A stretch of DNA of 64,000 bases from Congeria kusceri (Eukaryota > Mollusca > Bivalvia > Myida > Dreissenidae): positions 11,363,761-11,427,760 of the forward strand of contig CM051034.1 of NCBI GenBank assembly GCA_027627225.1, in the 5' to 3' direction. The translations under genes and the position numbers were made by a program. Positions within the stretch are counted from its first letter, which is position 1. Each line of letters begins with the position of its first letter. The notes beneath the pieces were generated by a model that saw only the letters and a program-made list of their open reading frames with translations, was not told the DNA's origin and did no database searches. Positions 11,307 to 22,100 of the stretch are shown one piece after another.

Positions 11307-13264
11307 CATGCGTTCTATGGCTGCAGGCATGTGTCTGTATGTTCCAAATGAGATCTCCACCATACATGTTTAGTTATCATTCTGTGTAATGAAATGTGAA
11401 TTGATTATACCATCTCAATCATTTATACTATTTCTGTGCTTTAAATGTTTTCATTATACTATGTTTTATAATAATAGTTTCTTTTCACCATCAGATATCA
11501 AACATGGTATACTTGTGTATTTGTTTATGCTTTGATACTCGTGTTTTGCAATAATATTGCCATAATATTGCGTTTTTGTAAACATGTTGTCCTCATGGGT
11601 CTTTGGATCTAATGGAACTTATGAAAATAAACTATCAAACTCAACTATCAGACAACAGTGTCATCATCAGAATATACTGCAATCAAACTTTGTGCATTGT
11701 TGTTAATTTAAATGAGAAAATGTAAAACATACTTATACATTGCTGTTAATTAAAATGAGAAAATCTAATCAAAGTTTGCACATTGCTTTTAATGAAAATG
11801 AGAAAATATAATCAAAGTTTGCACATTGCTGTAAATTAAAATGAGAAAATATAATCAAATTTTGAACATTGATGTTAATTACAACGAGAAAATCTCATCA
11901 AAGTTTGCATATTGCTGTTAATTAAAATGAGAAAATCTAATCAAACTTTTTGTAACCAGCAGATGATACAGATTTTGTTGCAGTTTATTACGCTGTCAGA
12001 CCTTCACTGCAGATTTTAAGACATAATACATGTAGCAAAACCATGTATCTAATGTGGACTTGCGTATACATTTACTTAGTTTTGCTTTAAGCCATCGATA
12101 CTAATTTTTCTGTGTCCTTTTCAAGCATATCTATTGTTAGTTTGTATGTATACTGTAATACAATGTGTAAGGAAAATGGATTCGTACCTAAAAATGATTT
12201 CATGTTTAGTGGTTTAAATGTTATGTCCATTTTGGGTTTTAATTTTCAGATTTCATTTTCATCAATGTGCAATTATTGTACATAAAGTAAAGTAACTTTT
12301 TTATAAGTGTAAATGTAGAATCTATGCGTTGTATTTAGATTTATCCAATATTTTTTGCGCCTCATTTAAAACAAAAACCCAGATATGTTATGTTCAGTTT
12401 AAAACAACACTTATTATTGTGTACATATACATTTTCTCATAATTTTCATTTCAGTCCAAACACATATTTCAGTTTATTGTGTTGAAAGTCAAAAGTATGA
12501 GATTTATATATATTTTCATTTACAGTTACACATGATACTAATACAATAGATATTTGTTTTAACAGGGGCATTATGCTTTTCTTTTAAGGATCAGTTATTA
12601 AATTTTGATATGGACAATAAGGACATTTAATTTAGTGTCTCTGGTAATTGTTGCCTATCAACATGAATTTAATAACAGGGTTCAAGCTAACTTTTAAAAC
12701 AAATGTTTGTTGCACTAAAATGTCTTTATTAAATGTTAGTTTTCAATTAAATCCATTCCACAGTTACTTCTCAGTAACTTGCCAATGTTTCAGGAAGTGG
12801 TGAACCTTGGGACTTGTGCAATTTGAGATGAAACTATTTTTGAAACGATTGACATAAAAGATATTTACATTTTAATAAAATTCCATTTCAATGAAATACA
12901 ATATGGGTATCTACTGTTCTTTTTATATGTCACAAATTATCAAGTTTATAGTTTCGTAAGCCAACTGTGTTGTATTACTTTCTATAAAAATTCTATTAGG
13001 CCAAAAAAAAATTTAATTAGGCCCCAAAAAAAGGTTTGTTTCTGGACCCGCTTTTTTCATGCAGACTGAGAAAACTATTATGCGAATTTAGACTTTGACG
13101 TTAAACATAGAATAGACGTGAAATGGTTATTCTTTTTTCGCATATAACTGATCGTTTTATGTTTTTAAGTTTCTTGGTTATATTCAGTCAATGCTGATGG
13201 TATAACTTGCATTTTTCCATTACTCTTTTGATAAAACTTTAAAACTGAAAGTTTTTACAGTATT
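11307..13264. other. Non-coding stretch with a diverged satellite outlier
   Basis: Degenerate 43-bp-type units (GAAAATCTAATCAAAGTTTG, CATTGCTGTTAATTAAAATGA) recur at 11675-11950. The remainder is AT-rich with no supported gene. Confidence 0.6.
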
Positions 13265-13634
13265 CAGGCTGTCAACTAAGTTCACCAGAAAATATGGGAA
13301 CAATATAGAAACATTTTCACTAAAAATATAGGACTTTTTGCCGATCTTTTGTACAAAGTATAGGAATTTTATAGTAAAACTACTTCATTATAAGGATAAT
13401 ATTGGATCATATTCTAGCCTTATAGGTCTTACAGCTTGTGTTTTAATTAACAAAACGGTTTGCTCCACATGTTCATGCTAATCACTTGGCAACTGAGACA
13501 TGCATGCTATGACCTAACAGTAATCTGAATAGGAAAAGTCTTAAATATAGGAAAAAATAGGAAAATATAGGTTTTTCAAAATATAGGATTTCTTTCCAAA
13601 ATATTGGAAAATATAGGAATTGGTTGACAGCCTG
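13265..13634. mobile_element. hAT-like MITE (CAGGCTGTCAAC termini)
   Basis: The terminal inverted repeats are CAGGCTGTCAAC (13265 on) and GTTGACAGCCTG (ending at 13634). A perfect 6-bp repeat AGTATT lies immediately outside both ends (13259-13264 and 13635-13640). The interior is AT-rich with repeated 'AAATATAGGA' motifs. A second copy is at 19538-20000. The length and lack of coding sequence fit a non-autonomous DNA transposon. Confidence 0.8.
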
Positions 13635-13640
13635 AGTATT

Positions 13641-14785
13641 AAAAACACATGGACATGGTCCATATTTTATTGTTAACATTTTGTAAATGCATACAGTATA
13701 CAATTTTGTGGTTAAATCTATTTACTCGAGCAGTTATGAATGCATGTTTTTATTCTACTAACAAATTCGCAAAACGTTTCAATTATAAATGGTTAACTGC
13801 ATAGAAAATATTTGTATAATAGAACAGTTTATTATATGTTTGATGTCTTATTCTAACTTCACATAACAGTGTGTTAATTAACTTGTTCCAGTTATTAGTA
13901 ATCTGTTACTATGCACCGGGATTTGTTATTTTAATGATTTTTTTCTGATTTATTACAAGAATGTTTTAGGATTAAATTGTTAAATGTACTTTTTGGTGTT
14001 GATGTTTTCAAACTCTTACACTGTTAATATATGTTATATTTGAAATACGTATCGACACTAAATTCATTGACATAATGTTTTCTTAGGAAAATAAAATATT
14101 GGTGTTGATATTTTCAAGCTTGTTTTGTTTACATACTCCGTTGTTATAATACATAGTGACACTTGTTACTTTGAATGATATTTTCATAGGAAGAGTAAAA
14201 TAATTTTGTATGTTGAGCACATTTTTGCACAATGCTGGAATAAGATATGCAATGGAAATGCTACTAGGGTCCCGTTTGGTTTTTGCGGTTGCTGAGTGTG
14301 AATTAAGATCACACAAATGTTTTAGCCTAATATTAGAAGTACCTACTGGTAATTGTTGTTTGAAACTTAGGATGTTTTATTGAAAATACAAGAAAATATT
14401 GTAAATAAACATAAGAGTCTGATTTCCATGTACTGCTGATGTTCCAGGTGCCGTTACACGGCTTTTTTTTGGCTGATTATATAGCTGTTATTGGGTCCAA
14501 TGGCAAAGATATCTTTTTTTCCCAAATCCAGTCCCAAACTTCCCAACTGATGGTTTGACTTCCAGATGTTTCAAAATAGGAGGTGTTCAGTGTAGAAATA
14601 AAGACTGTTGAAGTTGTAATAACCATTTTACTGATTTGTTTTTGTTCAGAACATTCTATTTTATGTAGTTTTATCAATAATTCTTCACATTTTATGAATC
14701 AGACAATTATACGTTTTCCCAGTTTTTTGCTGAATTGATGCTCAAATTCATGGGTATAAGTCATATTCCCAAAATGGTGAAAAAA
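13641..14785. other. Non-coding AT-rich stretch
   Basis: No exon or repeat family member could be supported. Confidence 0.45.
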
Positions 14786-16026
14786 AGCCCTGTGTTATAC
14801 AGGTTACAACTTGTGGGCAAGCCCTGTGTTATACAGGGTAAATACAATAAACCTGGAGTATATCTGAACGTTACAACTTGTGGGCAAGCCCTGTGTTATA
14901 CAGGGTAAATACAATAAACCTGGAGTATATCTGAACGTTACAACTTGTGGGCAAGCCCTGTGTTATACAGGGTAAATACAATAAACCTGGAGTATATCTG
15001 AACGTTACAACTTGTGGGCAAGCCCTGTGTTATACAGGGTAAATACAATAAACCTGGAGTATATCTGAACGTTACAACTTGTGGGCAAGCCCTGTGTTAT
15101 ACAGGGTAAATACAATAAACCTGGAGTATATCTGAACGTTACAACTTGTGGACAAGCCCTGTGTTATACAGGGTAAATACAATAAACCTGGAGTATATCT
15201 GAACGTTACAACTTGTGGGCAAGCCCTGTGTTATACAGGGTAAATACAATAAACCTGGAGTATATCTGAACGTTACAACTTGTGGGCAAGCCCTGTGTTA
15301 TACAGGGTAAATACAATAAACCTGGAGTATATCTGAACGTTACAACTTGTGGGCAAGCCCTGTGTTATACAGGGTAAATACAATAAACCTGGAGTATATC
15401 TGAACGTTACAACTTGTGGGCAAGCCCTGTGTTATACAGGGTAAATACAATAAACCTGGAGTATATCTGAACGTTACAACTTGTGGGCAAGCCCTGTGTT
15501 ATACAGGGTAAATACAATAAACCTGGAGTATATCTGAACGTTACAACTTGTGGACAAGCCCTGTGTTATACAGGGTAAATACAATAAACCTGGAGTATAT
15601 CTGAACGTTACAACTTGTGGGCAAGCCCTGTGTTATACAGGGTAAATACAATAAACCTGGAGTATATCTGAACGTTACAACTTGTGGGCAAGCCCTGTGT
15701 TATACAGGGTAAATACAATAAACCTGGAGTATATCTGAACGTTACAACTTGTGGGCAAGCCCTGTGTTATACAGGGTAAATACAATAAACCTGGAGTATA
15801 TCTGAACGTTACAACTTGTGGGCAAGCCCTGTGTTATACAGGGTAAATACAATAAACCTGGAGTATATCTGAACGTTACAACTTGTGGGCAAGCCCTGTG
15901 TTATACAGGGTAAATACAATAAACCTGGAGTATATCTGAACGTTACAACTTGTGGGCAAGCCCTGTGTTATACAGGGTAAATACAATAAACCTGGAGTAT
16001 ATCTGAACGTTACAACTTGTGGGCAA
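14786..16026. repeat. 67-bp satellite, about 18 nearly identical copies
   Basis: The unit is 67 bp and contains the hairpin CCCTGTGTTATACAGGG (stem CCCTGT/ACAGGG). Copies are almost identical. The only clear variant, GTGGACAAG for GTGGGCAAG, occurs twice exactly six units (402 bp) apart. The first unit carries an internal deletion. It is not a CRISPR array: there are no variable spacers and the whole unit is conserved. The open frame across its right edge (minus strand, 15876-16238) is spurious. Confidence 0.95.
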
Positions 16027-16176
16027 ATATTCATAATTCTTCTTAAGAAAAATCTAGTAATACTAAAGTGAACATTTTGGCAGCAATTTTTTATTGCACA
16101 ATTTAATGGTATATATTTTTGTCTAAGGAGTTTTATTTCATATCTTGATATAATGTGTTTATTTTGAATCAAATTT

Positions 16177-16532
16177 TTAAAGCCGCGGTCCATAGAATAT
16201 AATTCAATGCATCTTAAATTGGCATTAGTTCTAATCAACGTTAATGCCGTTTATTCGACTAAAAACTGTTTCTTATTGATGAAATGCATTTAATAATGTC
16301 AATGTTTGAAAATGCTTGGTACGAACAGAATATACACTAATGTACATGCCGATTTACTCCAGAGGCATCACCAACTATCGCATACAGAAACTATATGATA
16401 AAAAGTTACCAAAACATTTTTAATTTACCGATTTCAATGCGGGTTTTTTGCATTTTGATCAGTAAGATGTTTATTAGAAATGATTTATGCAAAGTTTTCT
16501 TTTATTAACATATTTATGGACTGCTGCTTTAA
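16177..16532. mobile_element. TTAA-flanked MITE, copy 1
   Basis: It begins TTAAAGCCGCGGTCCATAG and ends ATGGACTGCTGCTTTAA, inverted repeats of about 18 bp. The tetranucleotide TTAA forms both edges, as expected for a piggyBac-like target, although TTAA could also be part of the inverted repeat. The body matches 32414-32767 along its whole length, for example GTACGAACAGAATATACACT. Confidence 0.8.
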
Positions 16533-17335
16533 TACAAAATTTAAATATTTATATTTAGAATTTGATAAAATAAAAAGCTATTATTCTCTTGTTTTTTAGA
16601 ATTCAGCCATACACTGAAGGGAATTTTGAATTTAAAGAAATAGACTCAAAATTTACTTGGTTCCTAATGATATTTTAAATAGGGCCCTGGTAATGAGTTG
16701 TACAAAATAGGAATTTAATATTTTGCATTGTTGTTTATCTACTTTTTTTTTATTGTTTAAATACATTTCTGTATGTGTATGATTATTTCAATCAGATGTT
16801 TCATTTCTCTTTTAAGAATGTTAGCCTACCGATGAAATGAAAATAAAGTTTCTCTATTGCTAAATATGGATGCAGTTGGAAAAGAACACAAAAGTGTTTC
16901 ATTGTACAACAGTCACAGAAATGGAAAATTAAAAAAAATCAAAAATATTTATTTCGATTTATTTAAATAACTTTACAAGTAGTGTAGGATCCTTTTTACG
17001 TTTCTTATATTTTATACTGTAATCTAGTTCACAATACATTTTTTATTGTCCTTATCATTTGGTTTAACTTCTGAAAAAGTAGTAAATGTGTGCTCATATT
17101 TAATGTAACTGTTCAGTAAATATTTTTTGTTTGTTTCAAACCATGCACTCTTGCAACAGTTATCAACTGTATGTACAAAATTTATGTGATTTTTGTTTAG
17201 TTTTTTTTTTTAATACACATTTTATAGTTAATACTATTTTTTTAAACACGTGTTATTTATTAATAATGCTTTAACAGAATAAATGAAAATATCATATAAA
17301 AATGAAATTTGATTTGTGTTTAATGTTTTTGACCA
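16533..17335. other. Non-coding AT-rich stretch
   Basis: Homopolymer-rich AT sequence with no supported feature. Confidence 0.45.
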
Positions 17336-17830
17336 TTTTTATGCCCCCAGCATCTTGACGCAGGAGGCATATAGTGATTTTACCATTTTGTCTAGCACCA
17401 ACACCGCTTACGACAACACTTGGATACTTACACAGTTGTTGCTTATGACCATTCCCTATCCACCCATATCACCCAACCTCTCTTTGACCTTGACCTAATT
17501 TGGACTTTCTTGGTTAACTAGATTTTAACGTTTCGTCTAGCACCAACACTGCTTACTACAACACTTGGATATTTGCACAGTTGTTACTTTATAACTTTTC
17601 CCGATCCACCCATATCACCCAACCTCACTTTGACCTTGACCTAATTTGCACTTAGAATAATTCAAATGGGCTGTTTCTTGGTTAATAAGATTTTACCATT
17701 TCGTCTAGCACCAACACCGCTTGCTTCAACACTTGGATACTTAAACAGTTGTTGCTTATGACCATCCCCAATCCACCCATATCACCCAACTTCACTTTGA
17801 CCTTTACCTAATTTGGACTAAAAAATGGGC
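17336..17830. repeat. ~165-180-bp tandem repeat, three units
   Basis: Units carry TCTAGCACCAACACCGCTTA, ACAACACTTGGATACTTACA and CACTTTGACCTTGACCTAAT. The first is preceded by TATGCCCCCAGCATCTTGA, a head seen in other mollusc repeats. Each unit includes TGACCTTGA or a one-base variant. Confidence 0.8.
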
Positions 17831-17984
17831 TACCCAGCACCAACTGGTGTTTATCAAACACAGAATCTTGTTCCTTTCAAACTGCTTCTTTGGTATTCAA
17901 GCATCTTGAAGAATGTTCTATTACAACAATTTATTTTAGTTCATTAACATAGAAAGCCTGAGGCTGTAAGTTCCCATGACTGTG

Positions 17985-18032
17985 CTTAAGAAAAGACTCC
18001 GAACACCATAACCATTACACCACTGTGACCTA
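17985..18032 (-). mobile_element. SINE head fragment
   Basis: The minus strand reads GTGGTGTAATGGTTATGGTG, the tRNA-like A-box part of the SINE family at 1565, 22612 and 56935. Only the head and a little body are recognisable. Confidence 0.45.
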
Positions 18033-18515
18033 TAAAAAATATGGTTTTGTTTTAAATTCCGTTCTAATTAAAAATGCATTATTGTTTTTCTTAATACAGC
18101 TGTGTTGCCTCACTGGTCAATAATATTCCGTTCCGGCTGATGACAAGGTTTCTACCACCAACTCTTCCTGATTACATTATATCTTATATGTAAAGGGAAG
18201 TAATTCAAACAAAACAGTTGTCTCCCTTTGTTTATAATTTGCCATTGCACAGAGTGGCTGTTCTGTAGATTCTAAAATCAAACTGTGTGTTTAAGCAAAT
18301 ATTTTAATAGTACTCTTGTATTTTAGCATTACATTCAAGTATATTACGCACCCTCTACTTTTTAAACATTTTTGCACGTAAAATGTAATGTGTTCAGATC
18401 ATTATGGTTGGTATCCAATCTAATTAACAATAGGCTAAAAGTTGTTCACATTTATATCTACTGAAAAATATACCTAAATTTACTAAATCTCTGACTTTGT
18501 GATGCTGGGTGATAT

Positions 18516-18521
18516 TTTATT
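18516..18521 (-). terminator. AASDH: AASDH polyadenylation signal
   Basis: AATAAA on the minus strand, 61 bases after the AASDH stop codon (18582-18584) and at a normal position for a cleavage signal. It implies a very short 3' UTR. Confidence 0.7.
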
Positions 18522-18581
18522 GATTCTATGATACAAATACATTTCTATCAAACAACATTAAAACAAAATCTATCACATTGT

Positions 18582-19142
18582 TCATGACCTTCCACGTTGT
18601 TCATTTCGACTAGCTGATATCTTGTAGCAATAAACATGATTATCCCTGCAGCCAAATACCACAAAATTGTTGAACACAACTGGCGATGACCATATCTCCT
18701 TCTGAAATCCGTCCACTTTGCACAAAACATCGAATGTTGACATGTGAGCAATATTTACCCCATGTTTGTCCGTAAAAACCACTGTATTTATAAAATACTT
18801 TTTATCATTTAAAATATGTTGGTTTTGCTTTGTAGGATTTCCCCTCTGGGTATATTTTGTATCAGCTATTTCTTTCCATGCACATTCAATATGCAGTGTG
18901 TATGGAAAAACTGATGTTTGTATTCCAAAAGGTGTCAATTTTGAAGTTTCAATACAACCACTTTCCACACTCATAGCTCCTATAGCACTGTCACTTTCGA
19001 AAATGTCATTTTGTGTTCCGAAGAATAATTTGGATGGAATTCTGTCATTTGCTCGAGCAAAGTCCAAAGCGTCGATAGTTTGGATACCGAAGGAAGACGG
19101 GGATGTTATTCGACCATAATTCCCCACACTGGACTTCCAAAT
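18582..19142 (-). CDS. AASDH: AASDH exon 17 (residues 1055-1240 and stop)
   Basis: 561 bp, from IWKSSVGNYGRITSPSSF to the last blade EIWSSPVVFNNFVVFGCRDN and HVYC, then a short basic tail ending RNEQRGRS and TGA at 18582-18584. The middle (about residues 1085-1180) is poorly conserved in appearance. Acceptor CCACTTTTCAG. A polyadenylation signal follows at 18516. Confidence 0.92.
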   Translation of the reverse strand: MWKSSVGNYGRITSPSSFGIQTIDALDFARANDRIPSKLFFGTQNDIFESDSAIGAMSVESGCIETSKLTPFGIQTSVFPYTLHIECAWKEIADTKYTQRGNPTKQNQHILNDKKYFINTVVFTDKHGVNIAHMSTFDVLCKVDGFQKEIWSSPVVFNNFVVFGCRDNHVYCYKISASRNEQRGRS

Positions 19143-22100
19143 CTGAAAAGTGGAAACAATATTCTAAGTCTTACACGAGGAGAGGGGAAGGGGCGAGCAT
19201 TAAGGATCACATTAAAAGTAAAACCTGCAAATTGTTTATGTAGTGACTAATAATTAAACACATTGTGTTTAACATCAACATTTGTGAACATGCACCAAAA
19301 ACAGGAGCTGTTGTCCGTTTTAACTGTTCTAAGTGGTACCTACAAGTGCAGTGAAAAAACAATGACATCTGAAACTTCTTTATTTTGCACATGGGGGTCA
19401 AGCAATGTACCAAATTTGGTTTGAGTTCTATGAAAATACAATGATGCTATGGGCAACAGTTTAATTTTCTATGACAATGACCTTGCCTATTGACAATATT
19501 TTTTACAGTGTTGACACAGTCCTGTATGTTTACATTACAGGCTGTCAACCAAGTTTTCAAGATAATATAGGAACAATATAGGAATATTTTTAACAAAAAT
19601 ATGTGATTTTTTGTCAATTTTTTCGAGAAAATACAGGAATTTTATTGTAAAAATACTTCCATTATACGGATGATATGGGACCTATATGATTCTAGCCTGA
19701 TAAGTCATAATGTTTGTGTTTTAATGATCAAAACATTTGCTCAACATATTCATGGTAGTCAATTTGCAAGTGAGGCATTTATGCCTTGGCCTAAAAATAT
19801 TTTTTTTTTTATGTGAGCGAAGCGTTCGCGATATACTGTTCACAGACCAATTTCAGACGCATTAATGACCAAATTTATCAAATATTTAGGAACATTTTTA
19901 AAAATATAGGAAAATATAGGAAATAAAGGTTTTTCAAAATATAGGATTTCTTTACAAAATATAGAAAAATATGGGAACATAGGAATTGGTTGACAGCCTG
20001 CAGTTAGAGGATCATCAGAATAAGCATAGAAATATATGTCAGCTTGCAAATATCGCTTGCACTGTCAGTCCATTCAAAAATTCTCAAGAATGCAAGCTTA
20101 AAAATAATATAAAAACATTGCTAGCACTGTAATTCACACTTCTGTTTTAAATTTCTTGAGGATCCAATAATGCCTAAAACATTTAACCAATACTGCTTGC
20201 ATTTTAATTCACTTCTATTTCAAATTGATTGAGGATGCACAAAAATGCTTAAAAAGATTTAACATTAAGCTGAAGACAATTACCAGCTTGCCATCATGAC
20301 TGACGTGATATAAGTGTCCGTCCGTACACGCCACAAGAACGCCACATGAGGTGACGACTGGAGATACCAGGACTGGGAGGCCAATCTTGTACTGCCACAA
20401 CACTTGGCCGGTGTCCTTGAATAGAACGAAGTTCAGAAAGCATGAAAAAAGTTGTAAAAACATATACTATAATATATAAAGTTGCTTAAATATTAAAAGC
20501 ATTATTCCAGCAACAAAGATAAAGTTGTATAAGTTGTATTAGATTTTACTGGGCTATGTAAAACCACGGTGATCCTTCAATAGATTTTACGGGTGACTTT
20601 GAAGTATCACACTGACCTTAATCAGTTTAATGAAAATTCCTTAAACGGCATAGGAGATATGGAACTGACACGAAAATGGAGGCTCAAACATTTGACCTTC
20701 AAGTGTGACCTTGACCTTGAGGTGGCGTGACTGCCTCATGCCTTCTGCACATTGCCTCAATGTGATAAACATTTGAGGCAAGTTTCATGAAAATCCTTTA
20801 AAACGCACAGGAGATATAGAACGGACATGAAAATACAGGCACAAACATTCAATCTTCAAGTGTGACCTTACCTTGAGTTGGCGTGACTGGCTTATGCCTT
20901 CTGCACATGGTCTCAGTGAGCAAAACATTTGAGCCAAGTTTCATGAAAATCCTTCAAAGGGTATAGGGGATATGGAGCGGACACTAAAAATGGACATGAA
21001 AATGGAGGCTCAAAAATTTAACCTTCAAGTGTGACCTTGACCTTGAGCTGGCGTGAAAGACCCATGCCTTCTGCACATCGTCTCAACGACCTAAATATTT
21101 GAGCCAAGTTTCATGAAAATCCTTCAAAAGGCATAGAAGATATGGAGCGGACACGAAATGGAGGCTCGAATATTTGACCTTCAAGTGTGACCTTGACCTT
21201 GAGCCTGCATGACTGACTCATGCCTTCTGCACATATTCTCAATGACCTAACCATTTGAGCCAAGTTTCATGAAAATCCTTCAAAGCGTATAGGAGATATG
21301 GAGCGGACACGTTAGGGACGGACGGACGGATGGACAGACGGACGGACGAAGGGCATTCCTATAACCCCCCTCCCGCTTCGCGGCGGGGGATTAATAAATT
21401 GGAACAATTTATATTAAATCACTATAAGAAAACACAGCTTACAACTGGGAAAATACACATAAAAACGATTTTGTCTCAGAATTAAATGTACAAGTAAAGA
21501 ACTCCCAATTCTGAAGAAAAGTACAACCATTGGTTAACCAAATATGTATTGTATGCAAGTTTATCTCAGACACATTAGCCTGACCATAACTTTAACTTTT
21601 ATGCGTGAATATATTTCAAACTTGTATGCATGAAGATATGTTAAATTTGTTACGATGAATATATTTGTTTCCATACTAGAACTGAGTTCAATCGATGCAA
21701 TTCCACTAAAAATACAGCTAGGTATCAATAAACAGGTTAAACAAGTGCACGAACAAAACCAAGTACAGTTTGTTTGTTTGTTTGTTTGGATTTTTCGCCG
21801 TATTCAACAGTATTTCAGTCATATAATGGCGGTCAGTTAACCTACTCACATTTTTCCTGGGTAAGCTGGTTTACCAGTACTAAGTGCACATACTTATGCC
21901 AGTAAATGACTTATGCCCTACTTGAATCAGAGGTAGGGGGAGAATGGCCGTAGAAATAATTTCCTGACCAATCCCCACACAAGTTATGTGGCCGGGCTGG
22001 GAATCAAACCCGCGCTCCTCGTATTTGTAGTCCAGCGCTCAACCAACTGAGCTAGCGAGCCCAAAAACCAAGTACAAATATAGAAAATAATTCAAGAGCG

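Noticed and set aside
9726..11373. Many overlapping open frames of 60-187 codons in three frames.
   Set aside because: All are translations of the 43-bp satellite; the same peptide words recur in each frame, and there is no start context or splice structure.
14786..16026. CRISPR-like regular spacing.
   Set aside because: The entire 67-bp unit is conserved, with no variable spacers; the genome is eukaryotic.
18766..19119. A 117-codon plus-strand open frame.
   Set aside because: It is the antisense shadow of AASDH exon 17.
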